A stretch of DNA of 64,000 nucleotides from JAFAXD01 sp963760435 (GTDB taxonomy: Bacteria; Pseudomonadota; Alphaproteobacteria; Rhizobiales; Xanthobacteraceae), in assembly GCA_963760435.1 (NCBI GenBank), contig CAVXDE010000010.1:1-64000 (forward strand). Reading direction: 5' to 3'. Each line of letters opens with the position of its first letter. The first letter of the stretch is position 1. This document shows, in pieces, positions 33,603-43,359 of this stretch. The position numbers and the translations under genes were made by a program. The notes beneath the pieces are model-generated. The model was not told where the DNA came from, made no database searches, and was given only the letters and a program-made list of their open reading frames with translations.

Positions 33603-35932
33603 ATGAAATTCGGCGTAGGCCAACCCGTTCGACGTTTCGAAGACCAGACCCTGATCACCGGTCGCGGTCGCTATACCGATGACATCAAGTTTACCAATGC
33701 GACGCAGGCCGTCGTGCTGCGATCGCGGGTCGCGCACGCCAACATCCGCCGCATCGATGCGACGGCCGCGCGTGGCATGCCCGGCGTCCTGCTCGTGCTC
33801 ACGGGCGACGACGTCAAAGCCGAGAAGCTTGGCAACATCCCCTGCCAGGTGCCGCTCACCAATCGCGACGGTTCAGCGCGCCACGATACGCCGCGACCCG
33901 TGCTGGCGACCGGCAAGGTGCGCCACGTCGGGCAACCGGTGGCGTTGGTCGTCGCCGAAACCCTGGCGCAGGCGCAGGATGCGGCGGAAGCGATCGAGAT
34001 CGATTACGAGACCTTGCCCTCCGTCACCGACACCCGCGCGGCCTTGGACAAAAACGCCCCGCAGCTCTTTGACGATATTCCCGGCAACCTCGTCTTCGAC
34101 TGGGACAATGACACATCGGATTTCGCCGCGACCGAAGCCGCGTTTGCCAAGGCCGCGCACGTCACCAGGCTGGAGATCATCAACAACCGCGTGGTGGCGA
34201 ATTCCATGGAGCCGCGCAACGCGGTCGGCGATTGGGACGCGGCGGCCGGGCGCGCGGTGCTTTACACCGGCACCCAAGGCTCGCATTTCGTCCGCGATCC
34301 AATTGCCGAGAACGTGCTCAACCTGCCGAAGGAAAAGTTGCGCGTCGTGACGCCCCCGAACGTGGGTGGGGGGTTCGGCATGAAGGCGTTCCCCTATCCG
34401 GAGCAGGCACTCGTTGTCTGGGCGGCGAGCAAACTTAAGCGGCCGGTGCATTGGCAATCGGACCGCTCGGAAGGCTTCATCTCCGATAACCAGGGCCGCG
34501 ATCACGTCACCCAGGCCGAGCTGGCGATGGATGAGAAAGGCAAGTTCCTCGGCCTGCGCGTCTCCATGATCGCCAACCTCGGTGCCTATTTGTCGCCCAT
34601 GGGCGCGTTTGTTCCGACGCGCTCGACCGATCTCATCTCCGGCCTCTACACCACGCCGGCGATTGCCATCAACGTGAAAGGCGTGTGCACCAACACGGTG
34701 CCGGTGTGCGCGTATCGCGGCGCCGGCCGCCCGGAGGCATCCTATCTGATCGAGCGCCTGGTCGATGCGGCGGCCCGGGACATGAACATGAGCCCGGACA
34801 AAATCCGGCGCATCAATCTCATTCCGGAAAAGGCCATTCCCTACACGTCGCCGACCAAGCTCAGCTTCGATTCCGGCGAGTTCGAGAAGATGATGGATCT
34901 CGCCATGGAGAATGCCGACTGGAAGGGCTTCGCCAAGCGCCGCAAGGAGAGCGAGAAGCGCGGCAAGCTGCGCGGCATCGGGATGGCGACTTATACGGAG
35001 CGCTGCGGCGGCGGATTCGGCGAGACCGCATCGATCGAGTTCAAGGGCGACCGGGTCGAGCTGGTGATGGGCAACCAGGAATATGGGACCGGCATCGTCA
35101 CCTCTTACAAGCAAGTCGTGTCGGACCGGCTTGGCATCGACGCCGATCAGCATCGACGTCGTCTACGGCGACACCGATCGCTCGCCGCGCGGGCTCACCG
35201 GCGGCTCGCGCTCGCTTCCCGTTGGTGGTTCGGCACTGCATGAGGCGTCGCTCAAGATCATCGACAAGGGCAAGCAGATCGCGGCGAACTTGTTGGAAGC
35301 CTCCACCGTCGACATCGAGTTCGGTGACGGCGCAGTTCCGCGTGGTCGGCACTGACCGCAGCGTCGATTTGTTCGATGTCGCCGCCGCCGCGCAGGATCC
35401 GGCAAAACTGCCGCCCGGCATGACGCCGGGCCTCGACACCACGCAGGTGCAGACCCCCGCGGGCGCGACGTTCCCGAATGGCTGCCACATCGTCGAGGTC
35501 GAGGTTGACCCGGACACCGGCGTCACCACCATCGCGCGCTACACCGTGGTCGATGATTTCGGTGCAGTGATCAATCCGTTGTTGCTGGAAGGCCAGGTGC
35601 ACGGCGGCATCGTGCAGGGCATTGGCCAGGCCTTGCTGGAAGAGACCGTCTACGACAACGACTCCGGCCAACTCCTCTCCGGCACGTTCATGGACTACGC
35701 CATGCCGCGCGCCGACAACCTTCCGTTCTTCTCGTTCGCCACCCGCAACGTGCCGTGCAAAAACAATCCGCTCGGCATCAAGGGCGCTGGGGAGGCCGGC
35801 GCGATCGGCGCGCCGCCGGCGCTGATCAACGCTATCGTCGACGCGCTGCATGCCAGGGCGGGCGTGCGGCACGTCGACATGCCGGCAACGCCACGGCGCG
35901 TCTGGGACGCGCTGCATGGCGCGGCCGCATAG
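33603..35932 (+). pseudogene. Molybdopterin dehydrogenase large subunit (form II CoxL-like) with two frameshifts
   Basis: Three frames together encode a full-length large subunit. It starts MKFGVGQPVRRFEDQTLITG, has PPNVGGGFGMKAFPYPEQAL and CAYRGAGRPEAS (the form II loop rather than the CoxL VAYRCSFR loop), and ends with GIKGAGEAGAIGAPPALINA, which carries the catalytic Glu. The frame shifts at about 35141-35143 (before ISIDVVYGDTD) and again at about 35329-35333 (before QFRVVGTDRS). Each is explained by one added G. No medium (FAD) or small (2Fe-2S) subunit gene is adjacent, so it would be an orphan even if intact. Confidence 0.85.
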
Positions 35933-35935
35933 CGC

Positions 35936-36730
35936 ATGAGCGCGGATCGCCCACGCGTCGCGGTCGTCACCGGCGGCGGCCGCGGCTTGGGCGCCGCCAT
36001 GGCGCTCGGTCTCGCACGGGCCGGCTACCGCGTCGTCATCACCGCGGCGCGGGAGCGCAAGGAGATCGACGCCGTGGCCGCTCAGGCTCAACCAGACCAA
36101 ATCATTCCGGTCGTCGCCGATGTCACGCGCGAGGAGGATTGCGAGCGCGTCGTGGAACTGGCGCTGACGCGGTTCGGGAGCTTGGACATCCTTATCAACA
36201 ACGCCGGCCGCGGCATGAAATACATCAGCGAAGCGTTCATGACCGAGCCGACGCGCTTCTGGGAAGCGGATCCAAAAGCGTGGCGCATGGTGATCGACAC
36301 CAACATCAACGGCCCGTTCCTCATGGCGCGCGCCGCGGTCCGTCCGATGCTGCGCAACCGCTGGGGCCGAATCATCAACATCTCGATGAACCGCGACACC
36401 ATGCGGCGGGCCGGCTTCTCGCCCTACGGGCCCTCCAAAGCCGCCGTTGAATCCGAGACGATCATCTGGTCGCAGGACCTCGCCGGGACCGGCGTGACGG
36501 TGAATGCGCTCCTGCCCGGCGGCGCGACCCTGACCGGCATGATCCCGCCGGGCTTTCCGGATCATCTCAGGAGCACACTGCTTGATCCGGCGATCATGGT
36601 TCCACCGCTGCTGTGGCTCGTGTCATCGACCGCCGACAACATCACCGGTAAGCGCGTGATCGCAAACCGGTGGCCGAGCGCGGTTGATCAATCGGCCTCC
36701 CCCGAGGTCGCACTCGAAGATGCCGGATAG
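35936..36730 (+). CDS. Short-chain dehydrogenase/reductase
   Basis: The 264-residue Rossmann protein has the cofactor motif VVTGGGRGLGAAMALGLA, NNAG in ILINNAGRG, and the catalytic YxxxK as SPYGPSKAAVE with the Ser in IINISMNRDT. It would oxidise or reduce a hydroxy/keto substrate with NAD(P). It begins 4 bp after the molybdopterin dehydrogenase stop and so was co-transcribed with it. Substrate unknown. Confidence 0.92.
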   Translation: MSADRPRVAVVTGGGRGLGAAMALGLARAGYRVVITAARERKEIDAVAAQAQPDQIIPVVADVTREEDCERVVELALTRFGSLDILINNAGRGMKYISEAFMTEPTRFWEADPKAWRMVIDTNINGPFLMARAAVRPMLRNRWGRIINISMNRDTMRRAGFSPYGPSKAAVESETIIWSQDLAGTGVTVNALLPGGATLTGMIPPGFPDHLRSTLLDPAIMVPPLLWLVSSTADNITGKRVIANRWPSAVDQSASPEVALEDAG

Positions 36731-36743
36731 AATTTAGGCGAAT

Positions 36744-38468
36744 TCAGTTACGCTGCACGACACCAGCGTAGTGCCGGATCGGCATAGGGCATCCGAGCAG
36801 GTTGCCCTGCAGCTGGTCGCAGGCGTCCCGCGTCAGGATGGCCAGTTGTTGCTCGGTCTCCACCCCTTCGGCGAGCACCACCAGGCCCAGCGCGTGACCG
36901 AGCGTGATGATGGACTGAGTAATCGAGCTGGAATGCGGGTTGACGTCAATTTCCGCGACAAACGACTGATCGATCTTAATCTTGTCGAGCGGGAAATCCT
37001 TGAGCCTCGATAGCGAGGAGTATCCGGTGCCGAAATCATCCACGGCGATACGTACCCCGATAGACTTGAGGTCCCGCAGCAAGGCGATGGTTCGCGCTTG
37101 ATCACCCTCCAGTCCCCTCTCGGTGATCTCAAGTTCCAACCGGCTTGGGGCAAGTCCGGTTTCTTCCAGCGTGAACCGGACCAGATCGACCAGCTCAGGC
37201 CCCTGTCTGAACTGCATCGGCGAAAGATTGATGGAAACAGCGAGCGGATTGGACCACGCGGCGGCTTCGCGGCATGCCTCCCGTAGGATCCAACGACCGA
37301 TGGAAAAAATCAGACCGCCGTGCTCGGCGAGCGGAATAAACTTCGCCGGTGGAACCTCACCATGAACCGGATGCCGCCACCGCGCCAGCACTTCAAACCC
37401 GACGACCGAACGATCGGGCGCCACCAGCGGCTGATATGCCAAGTGAAGCTCATTACGCTCGACTGCAAATCGGAGGCCGTGATGTAAGGCACGTCGTTCA
37501 CGCAATTCGCTATCGGTTCGGCGATCAAAAAAACAGATGGTGTGCCGGCCGTCGGCCTTGGCGCGTTCCATCGCACTATCCGCATTGGCGATCAGGTCGG
37601 CCATGTTATCGGCATCGCCGGGGAAAATCGCTACTCCCATGCTCGCTTCGAGCTGCAACTTGTTTCCAGCAACATCAAGCGCTTCACCGAGCCCCTCGAG
37701 AGTCAACCGAGCCAGATATTCCGCCCCCATCGGCTGCGGAGCCTTGCACACGATCGCAAACTCGTCTCCGCCCATGCGTGCCGTGAATGCGTCCTGCAAT
37801 GCATCGGTAAGACGTTGCGCAACCGCGTACAACACCGAGTCACCAACTTCTGTTCCGAACAGGTCATTGACCTGCTTGAAATGATCAAGCCCAATATAGA
37901 CGACAGCGAGTTGCTCTCCCAAAGTGCGTGCACGCTCGAGCGCCGCTTCCGAGTAGAGCTCGAACGTGCGGCGGTTCGGCAGCTCGGTCAACGCATCGTG
38001 ATGCGCCAGATATGCAATCTGCGCCTGAGCTTCGATCCGGTCGCGTTCGGAAATCGCCTGCAGCTCCAGTTCCGCCGCCCTGCGAGCGCCGATGTCTTCC
38101 ACGACGCTCACGAACAGTTCAACCGTTTTATCGGGTGCTCTGATGCACCCAACGGTCAAATGCGCCCAGACCAGGTTGCCATCTTTCCGGATGTAACGCT
38201 TTTCCAGGTCATAGGTGTCGATCTCGCCATCCAGGACTCTTCGGACTTGTGCGAGATCGGCCGCAAGATCCTCCGGGCAGGTGAGGGCCTGGAAGGTCAG
38301 GCGTTCCAGCTCATCGGTGGAATAGCCCAGAAACTGACGCAGTTGGTCATTGACCTGCAGCCAGGAGCCATCCGGTTTTAAAAGCGCGATACCGACAGCG
38401 GCATTTTCGAAGATCGCGCGATACTTGGCCTCGCTTTGACGGGATGCGTCTTCGCGTGTCTCAGACAT
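36744..38468 (-). CDS. PAS-GGDEF-EAL cyclic-di-GMP protein
   Basis: From ATG 38468 the protein has 574 residues. A PAS domain covers about residues 14-130 (YRAIFENAAVGIALL, then RYIRKDGNLVWAHLT). The GGDEF domain follows with an intact ARMGGDEFAIV, and the EAL domain has EVLARWRHP, ELEITERGL, DDFGTGYSSL and DKIKIDQSFV. Both domains look catalytically competent, so it may make or break c-di-GMP according to the PAS signal. The open frame extends 113 codons further upstream, but that part looks non-coding. No membrane segment follows the chosen start. Confidence 0.9.
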   Translation of the reverse strand: MSETREDASRQSEAKYRAIFENAAVGIALLKPDGSWLQVNDQLRQFLGYSTDELERLTFQALTCPEDLAADLAQVRRVLDGEIDTYDLEKRYIRKDGNLVWAHLTVGCIRAPDKTVELFVSVVEDIGARRAAELELQAISERDRIEAQAQIAYLAHHDALTELPNRRTFELYSEAALERARTLGEQLAVVYIGLDHFKQVNDLFGTEVGDSVLYAVAQRLTDALQDAFTARMGGDEFAIVCKAPQPMGAEYLARLTLEGLGEALDVAGNKLQLEASMGVAIFPGDADNMADLIANADSAMERAKADGRHTICFFDRRTDSELRERRALHHGLRFAVERNELHLAYQPLVAPDRSVVGFEVLARWRHPVHGEVPPAKFIPLAEHGGLIFSIGRWILREACREAAAWSNPLAVSINLSPMQFRQGPELVDLVRFTLEETGLAPSRLELEITERGLEGDQARTIALLRDLKSIGVRIAVDDFGTGYSSLSRLKDFPLDKIKIDQSFVAEIDVNPHSSSITQSIITLGHALGLVVLAEGVETEQQLAILTRDACDQLQGNLLGCPMPIRHYAGVVQRN

Positions 38469-38834
38469 GTTCGGCGGCAAGCGCGTGGACGTAGCGTCGA
38501 ACTGCGCAGAACGAAAAAGCCTCCACGGACGCCAACGAAGTTGCGATATGAGCGAGGCGAACGGGACTATCGCCGGAATTCGGTACATAAGAGCCAATAC
38601 TTGGCGTCCACACAGTCCTCGGGTGCCCGCGAAGCTGAAGCCCGAGTTGGCAAGGATATTATGACCGGCCCGATCATTTTTCGTTAACGTGGCGTCGCGC
38701 GTTTTGTTTTCATCATGCAGCCACCCACAGGGGGCCGGCGTGATGCAACTCAATAGCGACTTCACAAACAGTAAGAAAATATTACCGCGATGAATGCACG
38801 ACGACACTTCTTTGACAAAAATGCTTACAACCTT

Positions 38835-38861
38835 GACGCGCTGACTGGCGATCAGCGCGCG
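38835..38861 (-). terminator. Hairpin after the NitT/TauT-type ABC operon
   Basis: CGCGCTGA (38837-38844) pairs with TCAGCGCG (38852-38859) around a 7-nt loop, a few bases after the ATPase stop at 38864. On the minus strand a clean T-run does not follow immediately, so it is a weak or factor-assisted terminator at best. Confidence 0.4.
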
Positions 38862-38863
38862 CC

Positions 38864-39742
38864 TTAGATGATCTCCGCTAGGCTCTGGCCGTGCAGGTCG
38901 ATGTTGAGCCCTTGGAGGGCGATGTCGTTGACCTCGCCGCCCATCGCTTTGAGGCTCTCCTCGCGGATCAACGACATCAGCCCGCGCCGCAGCGCGAGGA
39001 ATTCCGACGACATCATCATCGATTGCTGGCGTGGGCGCTCGAGCGGGATTGCGATCTCGGCCTTGATGGTTCCCGGGCGCGCCGTCATGCAGTAGACGCG
39101 GTCGGAGAGAAAGATCGCCTCATCGATATCGTGCGTCACGAACAGCACGGAAATCTTGAGGCGCTGCCACATGTTGGTGAGGATCTGCTGCATGATCACC
39201 CGTGTCTGCGCGTCGAGCGCGCCGAACGGCTCATCCAGCAGCAAGACTTTCGGTCCAGTCGCGAGCGCGCGCACGATGCCGACGCGCTGCTTCATGCCGC
39301 CCGACAAGCGTTCGGGATAATGGTTCTCGAACCCCAGCAGGCCCGCGAGCCCGAGCAGGGTGCGGGCCGCGCTCTCGCGCTTGTGGCGGTCGATGCCCTT
39401 CATCTTCAGGCCGAACTCGACGTTCTCGCGTACGGTCTTCCACGGGAACAACGAATATTGCTGGAACACCATGCCGCGATCGGCGTTCGGCCCTTCGACT
39501 GCTTCGCCATCGACCGTGACGCTGCCGGACGTCGGTTTGAGAAACCCCGCAACCGCATTGAGCAAGGTCGATTTGCCGCAACCCGATGGACCGATGATCG
39601 AGACGAACTCGCCCGGATTGACGTTGATCGACACATCCGCAACAGCTTCGACCGAGCCGTCGAGCGTGTCATAGCTCAAGCAAAAATCGGCAACCTCGAT
39701 CCGTCCCTTGCCTCCGGCCGGTGGCACCAGGTGCTCGCTCAT
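38864..39742 (-). CDS. NitT/TauT-type ABC transporter ATPase
   Basis: The 292-residue ATPase has Walker A IIGPSGCGKSTLLNAVAG, signature LSGGMKQRVGIVRALA and Walker B LLLDEPFGALDAQT, with VFQQYSLFPWKTV at the Q-loop, all typical of nitrate/sulfonate/taurine importers. A C-terminal part of about 40 residues (LMSLIREESLKAMGG) extends beyond the usual domain. ATG 39742 overlaps the permease stop (ATGA). It powers uptake of the ligand of the NosL-tailed binding protein at 40657. Confidence 0.93.
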   Translation of the reverse strand: MSEHLVPPAGGKGRIEVADFCLSYDTLDGSVEAVADVSINVNPGEFVSIIGPSGCGKSTLLNAVAGFLKPTSGSVTVDGEAVEGPNADRGMVFQQYSLFPWKTVRENVEFGLKMKGIDRHKRESAARTLLGLAGLLGFENHYPERLSGGMKQRVGIVRALATGPKVLLLDEPFGALDAQTRVIMQQILTNMWQRLKISVLFVTHDIDEAIFLSDRVYCMTARPGTIKAEIAIPLERPRQQSMMMSSEFLALRRGLMSLIREESLKAMGGEVNDIALQGLNIDLHGQSLAEII

Positions 39743-40653
39743 GCGCGGCTCCACGGCATGACGACACGGCCGAGACCGCGGATCGCGGCGCTGGATGCCA
39801 ATCCGAGCACGCCGATGCAGATCATGCCGAGCGCGATATCGGCGTATTGCACCAGCGAGTACGCCTCCCAGGTGAAATAGCCGATACCGAACTGGCCGGA
39901 GATCATTTCGGCGGCGATCAGCGACACCCAGGCCACGCCCATGCCGACCGTGAGGCCGGTGAAAATGCTCGGCAGCGATGCCGGAAAGTACACCTCGCGG
40001 AAGATCGACAATTCCTTCGCGCCCAGGCATTGCGACGCGCGCACCAGCACCGGATCGACCGTCGCCATGCCGTGCAGCGTGTTGAGCAGGATCGGGAAGA
40101 ACGACCCGAGAAAGGTGATGAAGACGATGCTTTCCTCGTTGGTCGGCCACAACATGATCGACATCGGCACCCAGGCGATCGCCGGGATCGGCCGCAGCAC
40201 CTCCGACACCGGGAAGACCACATCGCGCACGAAGCGAAACCGTCCCATAACAAGCCCGAGCGGCACCGCGACGACGGCGGCGAGCACAAACCCGAGCGCG
40301 ATGCGCCGACAGCTCAGCAGCACATGATTGAAGAAGCGTTGATCATGCAGGGAGCGGGTGAAGCTTTCGAACACCTGCGGCGGCGACGGAACATTGGTGA
40401 AACGGACGTGGAAGCTAACCCGATATTGCGTGAGCAGGTACCAGGCGAGGAGAAACGCCATGAGCGAGAGCGCGCCGATCACGACGCTGCGCAGTTGCAC
40501 GCGATGCAGGGCGGCCCATCGCTTCGTCAAAGTCGCGAACCGCGCCGGAACGGCCGGCTGCATCTCGCGCGCAGCGGCTGGCGCGATTGCCAGGCCGGCC
40601 TCGCCCCCCCGTTTCGGCGTCGTTTCATTCAGCTTGAGTGCGGCGCTGCTCAC
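39739..40653 (-). CDS. NitT/TauT-type ABC transporter permease
   Basis: The 304-residue permease has a cytoplasmic N-terminus of about 50 residues, then about six membrane segments and the EAA loop region REVYFPASLPSIFTGLTVGM, as in SsuC/TauC/NrtB. It lies 3 bp after the binding-protein gene and overlaps the ATPase start. The unusually long N-terminal tail has no recognisable domain. Confidence 0.92.
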   Translation of the reverse strand: MSSAALKLNETTPKRGGEAGLAIAPAAAREMQPAVPARFATLTKRWAALHRVQLRSVVIGALSLMAFLLAWYLLTQYRVSFHVRFTNVPSPPQVFESFTRSLHDQRFFNHVLLSCRRIALGFVLAAVVAVPLGLVMGRFRFVRDVVFPVSEVLRPIPAIAWVPMSIMLWPTNEESIVFITFLGSFFPILLNTLHGMATVDPVLVRASQCLGAKELSIFREVYFPASLPSIFTGLTVGMGVAWVSLIAAEMISGQFGIGYFTWEAYSLVQYADIALGMICIGVLGLASSAAIRGLGRVVMPWSRA

Positions 40654-40656
40654 GCA

Positions 40657-42081
40657 TCAACCTCCGCTCACAGTCGCTTTGAGCGCCTGCTCGAAGGTCA
40701 TCACCTTGCCGCCCGTCTTCGTCGCGAACGCGTCGGCTTCCGACTTCAGCATGAAGGGCGCGATCGCGGTCGGATCACCGCCGGCTACGTAGAAGACCTG
40801 GTCGGCGAACAGTTTGATTCCACGGGTTGTGTCGAACACATAGGCGACGTTGATCTTCTTGCCTTTTTGCTTGAACTCCGCATAGGCGCCAAGCGTGCAG
40901 GCCGCACTGCTGAACGGCAGGATACCTTCGCCGTCGATCCAGACCTCGCCGGCCTTGCGCGGTTCGCTGATCGGCTTCTTGCAGTACGAATCTTCGCCGG
41001 CGATCTCGTAGTTCTCGAGCTTCTTGAGCTGCGCGTCGTAGTCGAGGTTGAGCTCCGCGAAGGCTTGGCGGATGTAGCGGTCATCGACCCACTTGTGCGG
41101 ATCGAACTCCTTCATACGCCCGAGATTTTGCAGCACCTTGACGTCCTGGACGGCCGCGTCGATGAGCTGCGGCTTGATGGTCGGGTCGGTCGTCATGTTT
41201 CCGCCAGGCCCGAGAAAGATATAGACGACCTCTTTGTTGATCCCGGTCCACTCCTGGATTTTCTCCGACGCAGTTTTGGGATCGGAACGGATCCAGTTGT
41301 TGGCAGCGATCACCGCCTTGAGATAAGCGACCACGACCTCGGGATACTTCTCGGCAAAATCGGTGCGCACGACCACGCCGTGCCAGGTCGGCAGGTTGGT
41401 TTCGGCACCGTCGAAGATCTTGCGGGCAAAGCCGCGGAACGGCAGCAGCTCCGCAAACGGCACGAAATCCGCGTGCGCGTCGATCTTCTTTTCCTGCAGA
41501 TTGGTGGAGCCGACCTCCGGCGTCTGGCTCACCAGCTGGAACGCGTCCGCCGGCCAGCCGCGATCCTGCAGCGCCTTGAGGACCATGCCGTGCGCCGCCG
41601 AACCAAACGGGACGCTGACGAGCTTCCCCTTCAGGTCGGCGAGATCGTAGTAGGGCGAGTCCTTGTGGACGACGATGCCGTTGCCGGAGCCGTAGATGTT
41701 GTAGGCCGCGACGGCGATCAGGCGGCTCTTCGACTCCGGATTGTTCTCGAACGTGAAGCCGTTCACGATCAGCGGATAGTCGCCCATCATGCCGAACTGC
41801 AGTTTGTTCGCCATCATGCCGTTGGTGACGGGCGGACCGGACGTGAAGTTCTGCCATTCGAACGCGAATTTGATGTTGGCGTATTTGCCGTTCTTCGGCA
41901 GATAGCGCTCGAGCAGTTTGAGCTCGCGAACGACGGTGCCGGTCCCGACCGTGTTGGTCGTCGTGTCTTGTGTGCCGATGCCGATGGTGACGGTGGTCTG
42001 CCCGGTGGCGACGGAGGTCCAACCAAACGCCGCGGCGGCCAGCGCCGTCCAGACAAAACGCCGATCCCAATGCCGACTCAT
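40657..42081 (-). CDS. NMT1/SsuA-type binding protein with a NosL-like C-terminal domain
   Basis: The 474-residue protein has a signal peptide (TALAAAAFGWTSVATGQTTV) and, over about residues 30-340, an NMT1/SsuA-type binding fold (NKLQFGMMGDYPLIVNGFTF, VHKDSPYYDLADLKGKLVSV). The last 120 residues are not part of that fold. They contain GEVWIDGEGILPFSSAACTL, VAYVFDTTRGIKLFADQVFY and FMLKSEADAFATKTGGKVMT, which resemble the copper/metal-binding lipoprotein NosL. Ordinary SsuA proteins have about 320 residues. The fusion suggests metal or redox sensing tied to ligand binding. It heads the transporter operon. Confidence 0.85.
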   Translation of the reverse strand: MSRHWDRRFVWTALAAAAFGWTSVATGQTTVTIGIGTQDTTTNTVGTGTVVRELKLLERYLPKNGKYANIKFAFEWQNFTSGPPVTNGMMANKLQFGMMGDYPLIVNGFTFENNPESKSRLIAVAAYNIYGSGNGIVVHKDSPYYDLADLKGKLVSVPFGSAAHGMVLKALQDRGWPADAFQLVSQTPEVGSTNLQEKKIDAHADFVPFAELLPFRGFARKIFDGAETNLPTWHGVVVRTDFAEKYPEVVVAYLKAVIAANNWIRSDPKTASEKIQEWTGINKEVVYIFLGPGGNMTTDPTIKPQLIDAAVQDVKVLQNLGRMKEFDPHKWVDDRYIRQAFAELNLDYDAQLKKLENYEIAGEDSYCKKPISEPRKAGEVWIDGEGILPFSSAACTLGAYAEFKQKGKKINVAYVFDTTRGIKLFADQVFYVAGGDPTAIAPFMLKSEADAFATKTGGKVMTFEQALKATVSGG

Positions 42082-42240
42082 GGCCTGATCCCTCAGTGTT
42101 TATTGCCGCGCATTGTGGGCGCACCCCACGGGCAGGCAATGCGAGTTTCAAACAGGAAGTTGATTAGTTACCCCCGAAACATCCGCTGCCCAGTTCTTGC
42201 GCAATTCGGTGGGATCGCGCCGCACCGGTAGGCACTTGGC

Positions 42241-43002
42241 TCATTCGGCGGGGCCGCGCATCTCCTGCAAGACATCCGGCCGGCGCACGATGATGCGCGA
42301 CTTGCGAGAGATCACGACGCCTTTTTCCTGCAGCCGTTTCAAGCTGATAGTGACCCATTGGCGGGTCGCGCCAACCATGTGGGCGAGATCGGCATGCGTA
42401 AAGGCGGCGCTGATGGCGATGCCGTCGGCTTCCTTCACGCCATAGAGCTCGACCAGATTCAGCAGCAGATGGGCGAGCCGCTCCGTCACCGAGCGCGTTC
42501 CCAACATCTGCGCCAGGGCCGAATAGCACTTGCCTTTGAATGTCAGGCCCTCGATCAGGCCGACCGCGAGGGTCGGGACGTCGAGCACGAGCTTGCGCAT
42601 GTCCTTGCCGGAAAAATGCACAACGCCGCTGTTGCTACTCGCGACCCCGGACCACTGGTGGATGCCCTCGCCGAATATTTCCGGTCCGCCGACGAAGTTG
42701 CCCGGGAGCCAGTAGGCGAGCGTGATCTCACGTTGGGAGGGAGCCATATAGAAAACGCGGATGCGGCCGCTCTCGATCAGGTAGATGCCGTCGTGCTTCG
42801 CGCCCTGATTGAACAGCGTCTGCCCACGATAGAACACGCGCTTGCGGCCATGCGCGAGCACGTGCTCACGCTCGCTCTGGGAAAGTCCGGCCAGCAGCGG
42901 CGGCGGACCACCGATAGAGTTGACGCTATCCGTGAGGAGCAGCGACTGCGCGCCATTGCTGTGCGAGGTGGAAGGATGTGCGGCACCGCTGCGGTGAGAC
43001 AT
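42241..43002 (-). CDS. Crp/Fnr-family transcriptional regulator
   Basis: The core protein has about 250 residues: a cyclic-nucleotide-type barrel (GRKRVFYRGQTLFNQGAKHD, GRIRVFYMAPSQREITLAYW) and a C-terminal winged helix (FTHADLAHMVGATRQWVTIS, then RLQEKGVV). The barrel lacks an N-terminal Cys cluster like that of FNR, so its effector is not oxygen through [4Fe-4S]; it may sense a ligand or act without one. The start is uncertain: ATG 43002 is used, but the frame remains open to 43356. It lies between the binding protein and the DUF971 gene, so it is the likely local regulator of both divergent arms. Confidence 0.85.
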   Translation of the reverse strand: MSHRSGAAHPSTSHSNGAQSLLLTDSVNSIGGPPPLLAGLSQSEREHVLAHGRKRVFYRGQTLFNQGAKHDGIYLIESGRIRVFYMAPSQREITLAYWLPGNFVGGPEIFGEGIHQWSGVASSNSGVVHFSGKDMRKLVLDVPTLAVGLIEGLTFKGKCYSALAQMLGTRSVTERLAHLLLNLVELYGVKEADGIAISAAFTHADLAHMVGATRQWVTISLKRLQEKGVVISRKSRIIVRRPDVLQEMRGPAE

Positions 43003-43359
43003 CACAGATGAACTTGCTGCATAGGCCTGCATCGAGGGCCCCGCGTTCAGGATCAATCCGCAAGCAGCAAGCTCCGTGCCAGTATTCGCGAGGCAAGATC
43101 GAACAAAATCAAAGTGTTCATCGCCTCCGACGCGTTCCGGCCGGGCTCTGTTGTGTGAGTCTCGTAGCCCGGCTTCCATCGTCGTGGGCAACGCATGCTC
43201 CCTTGTCGATTGCCGCAACATGATGAACGGCATATCGCGAGGGGTTCCAATTTGTCTATTATTTTGATTAACTATTCTGGGCTCGTTTATTTCTCGCCAG
43301 CGCCAAAACATAAACGAAATAACCGGCAAGCCTGCGTCAGAGCCGCGAAGGGACAATAG

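Noticed and set aside
39721..42231. 836-codon plus-strand open frame across the permease and binding-protein genes
   Set aside because: It is antisense to two well-recognised ABC genes and its protein is His/Arg-rich without motifs.
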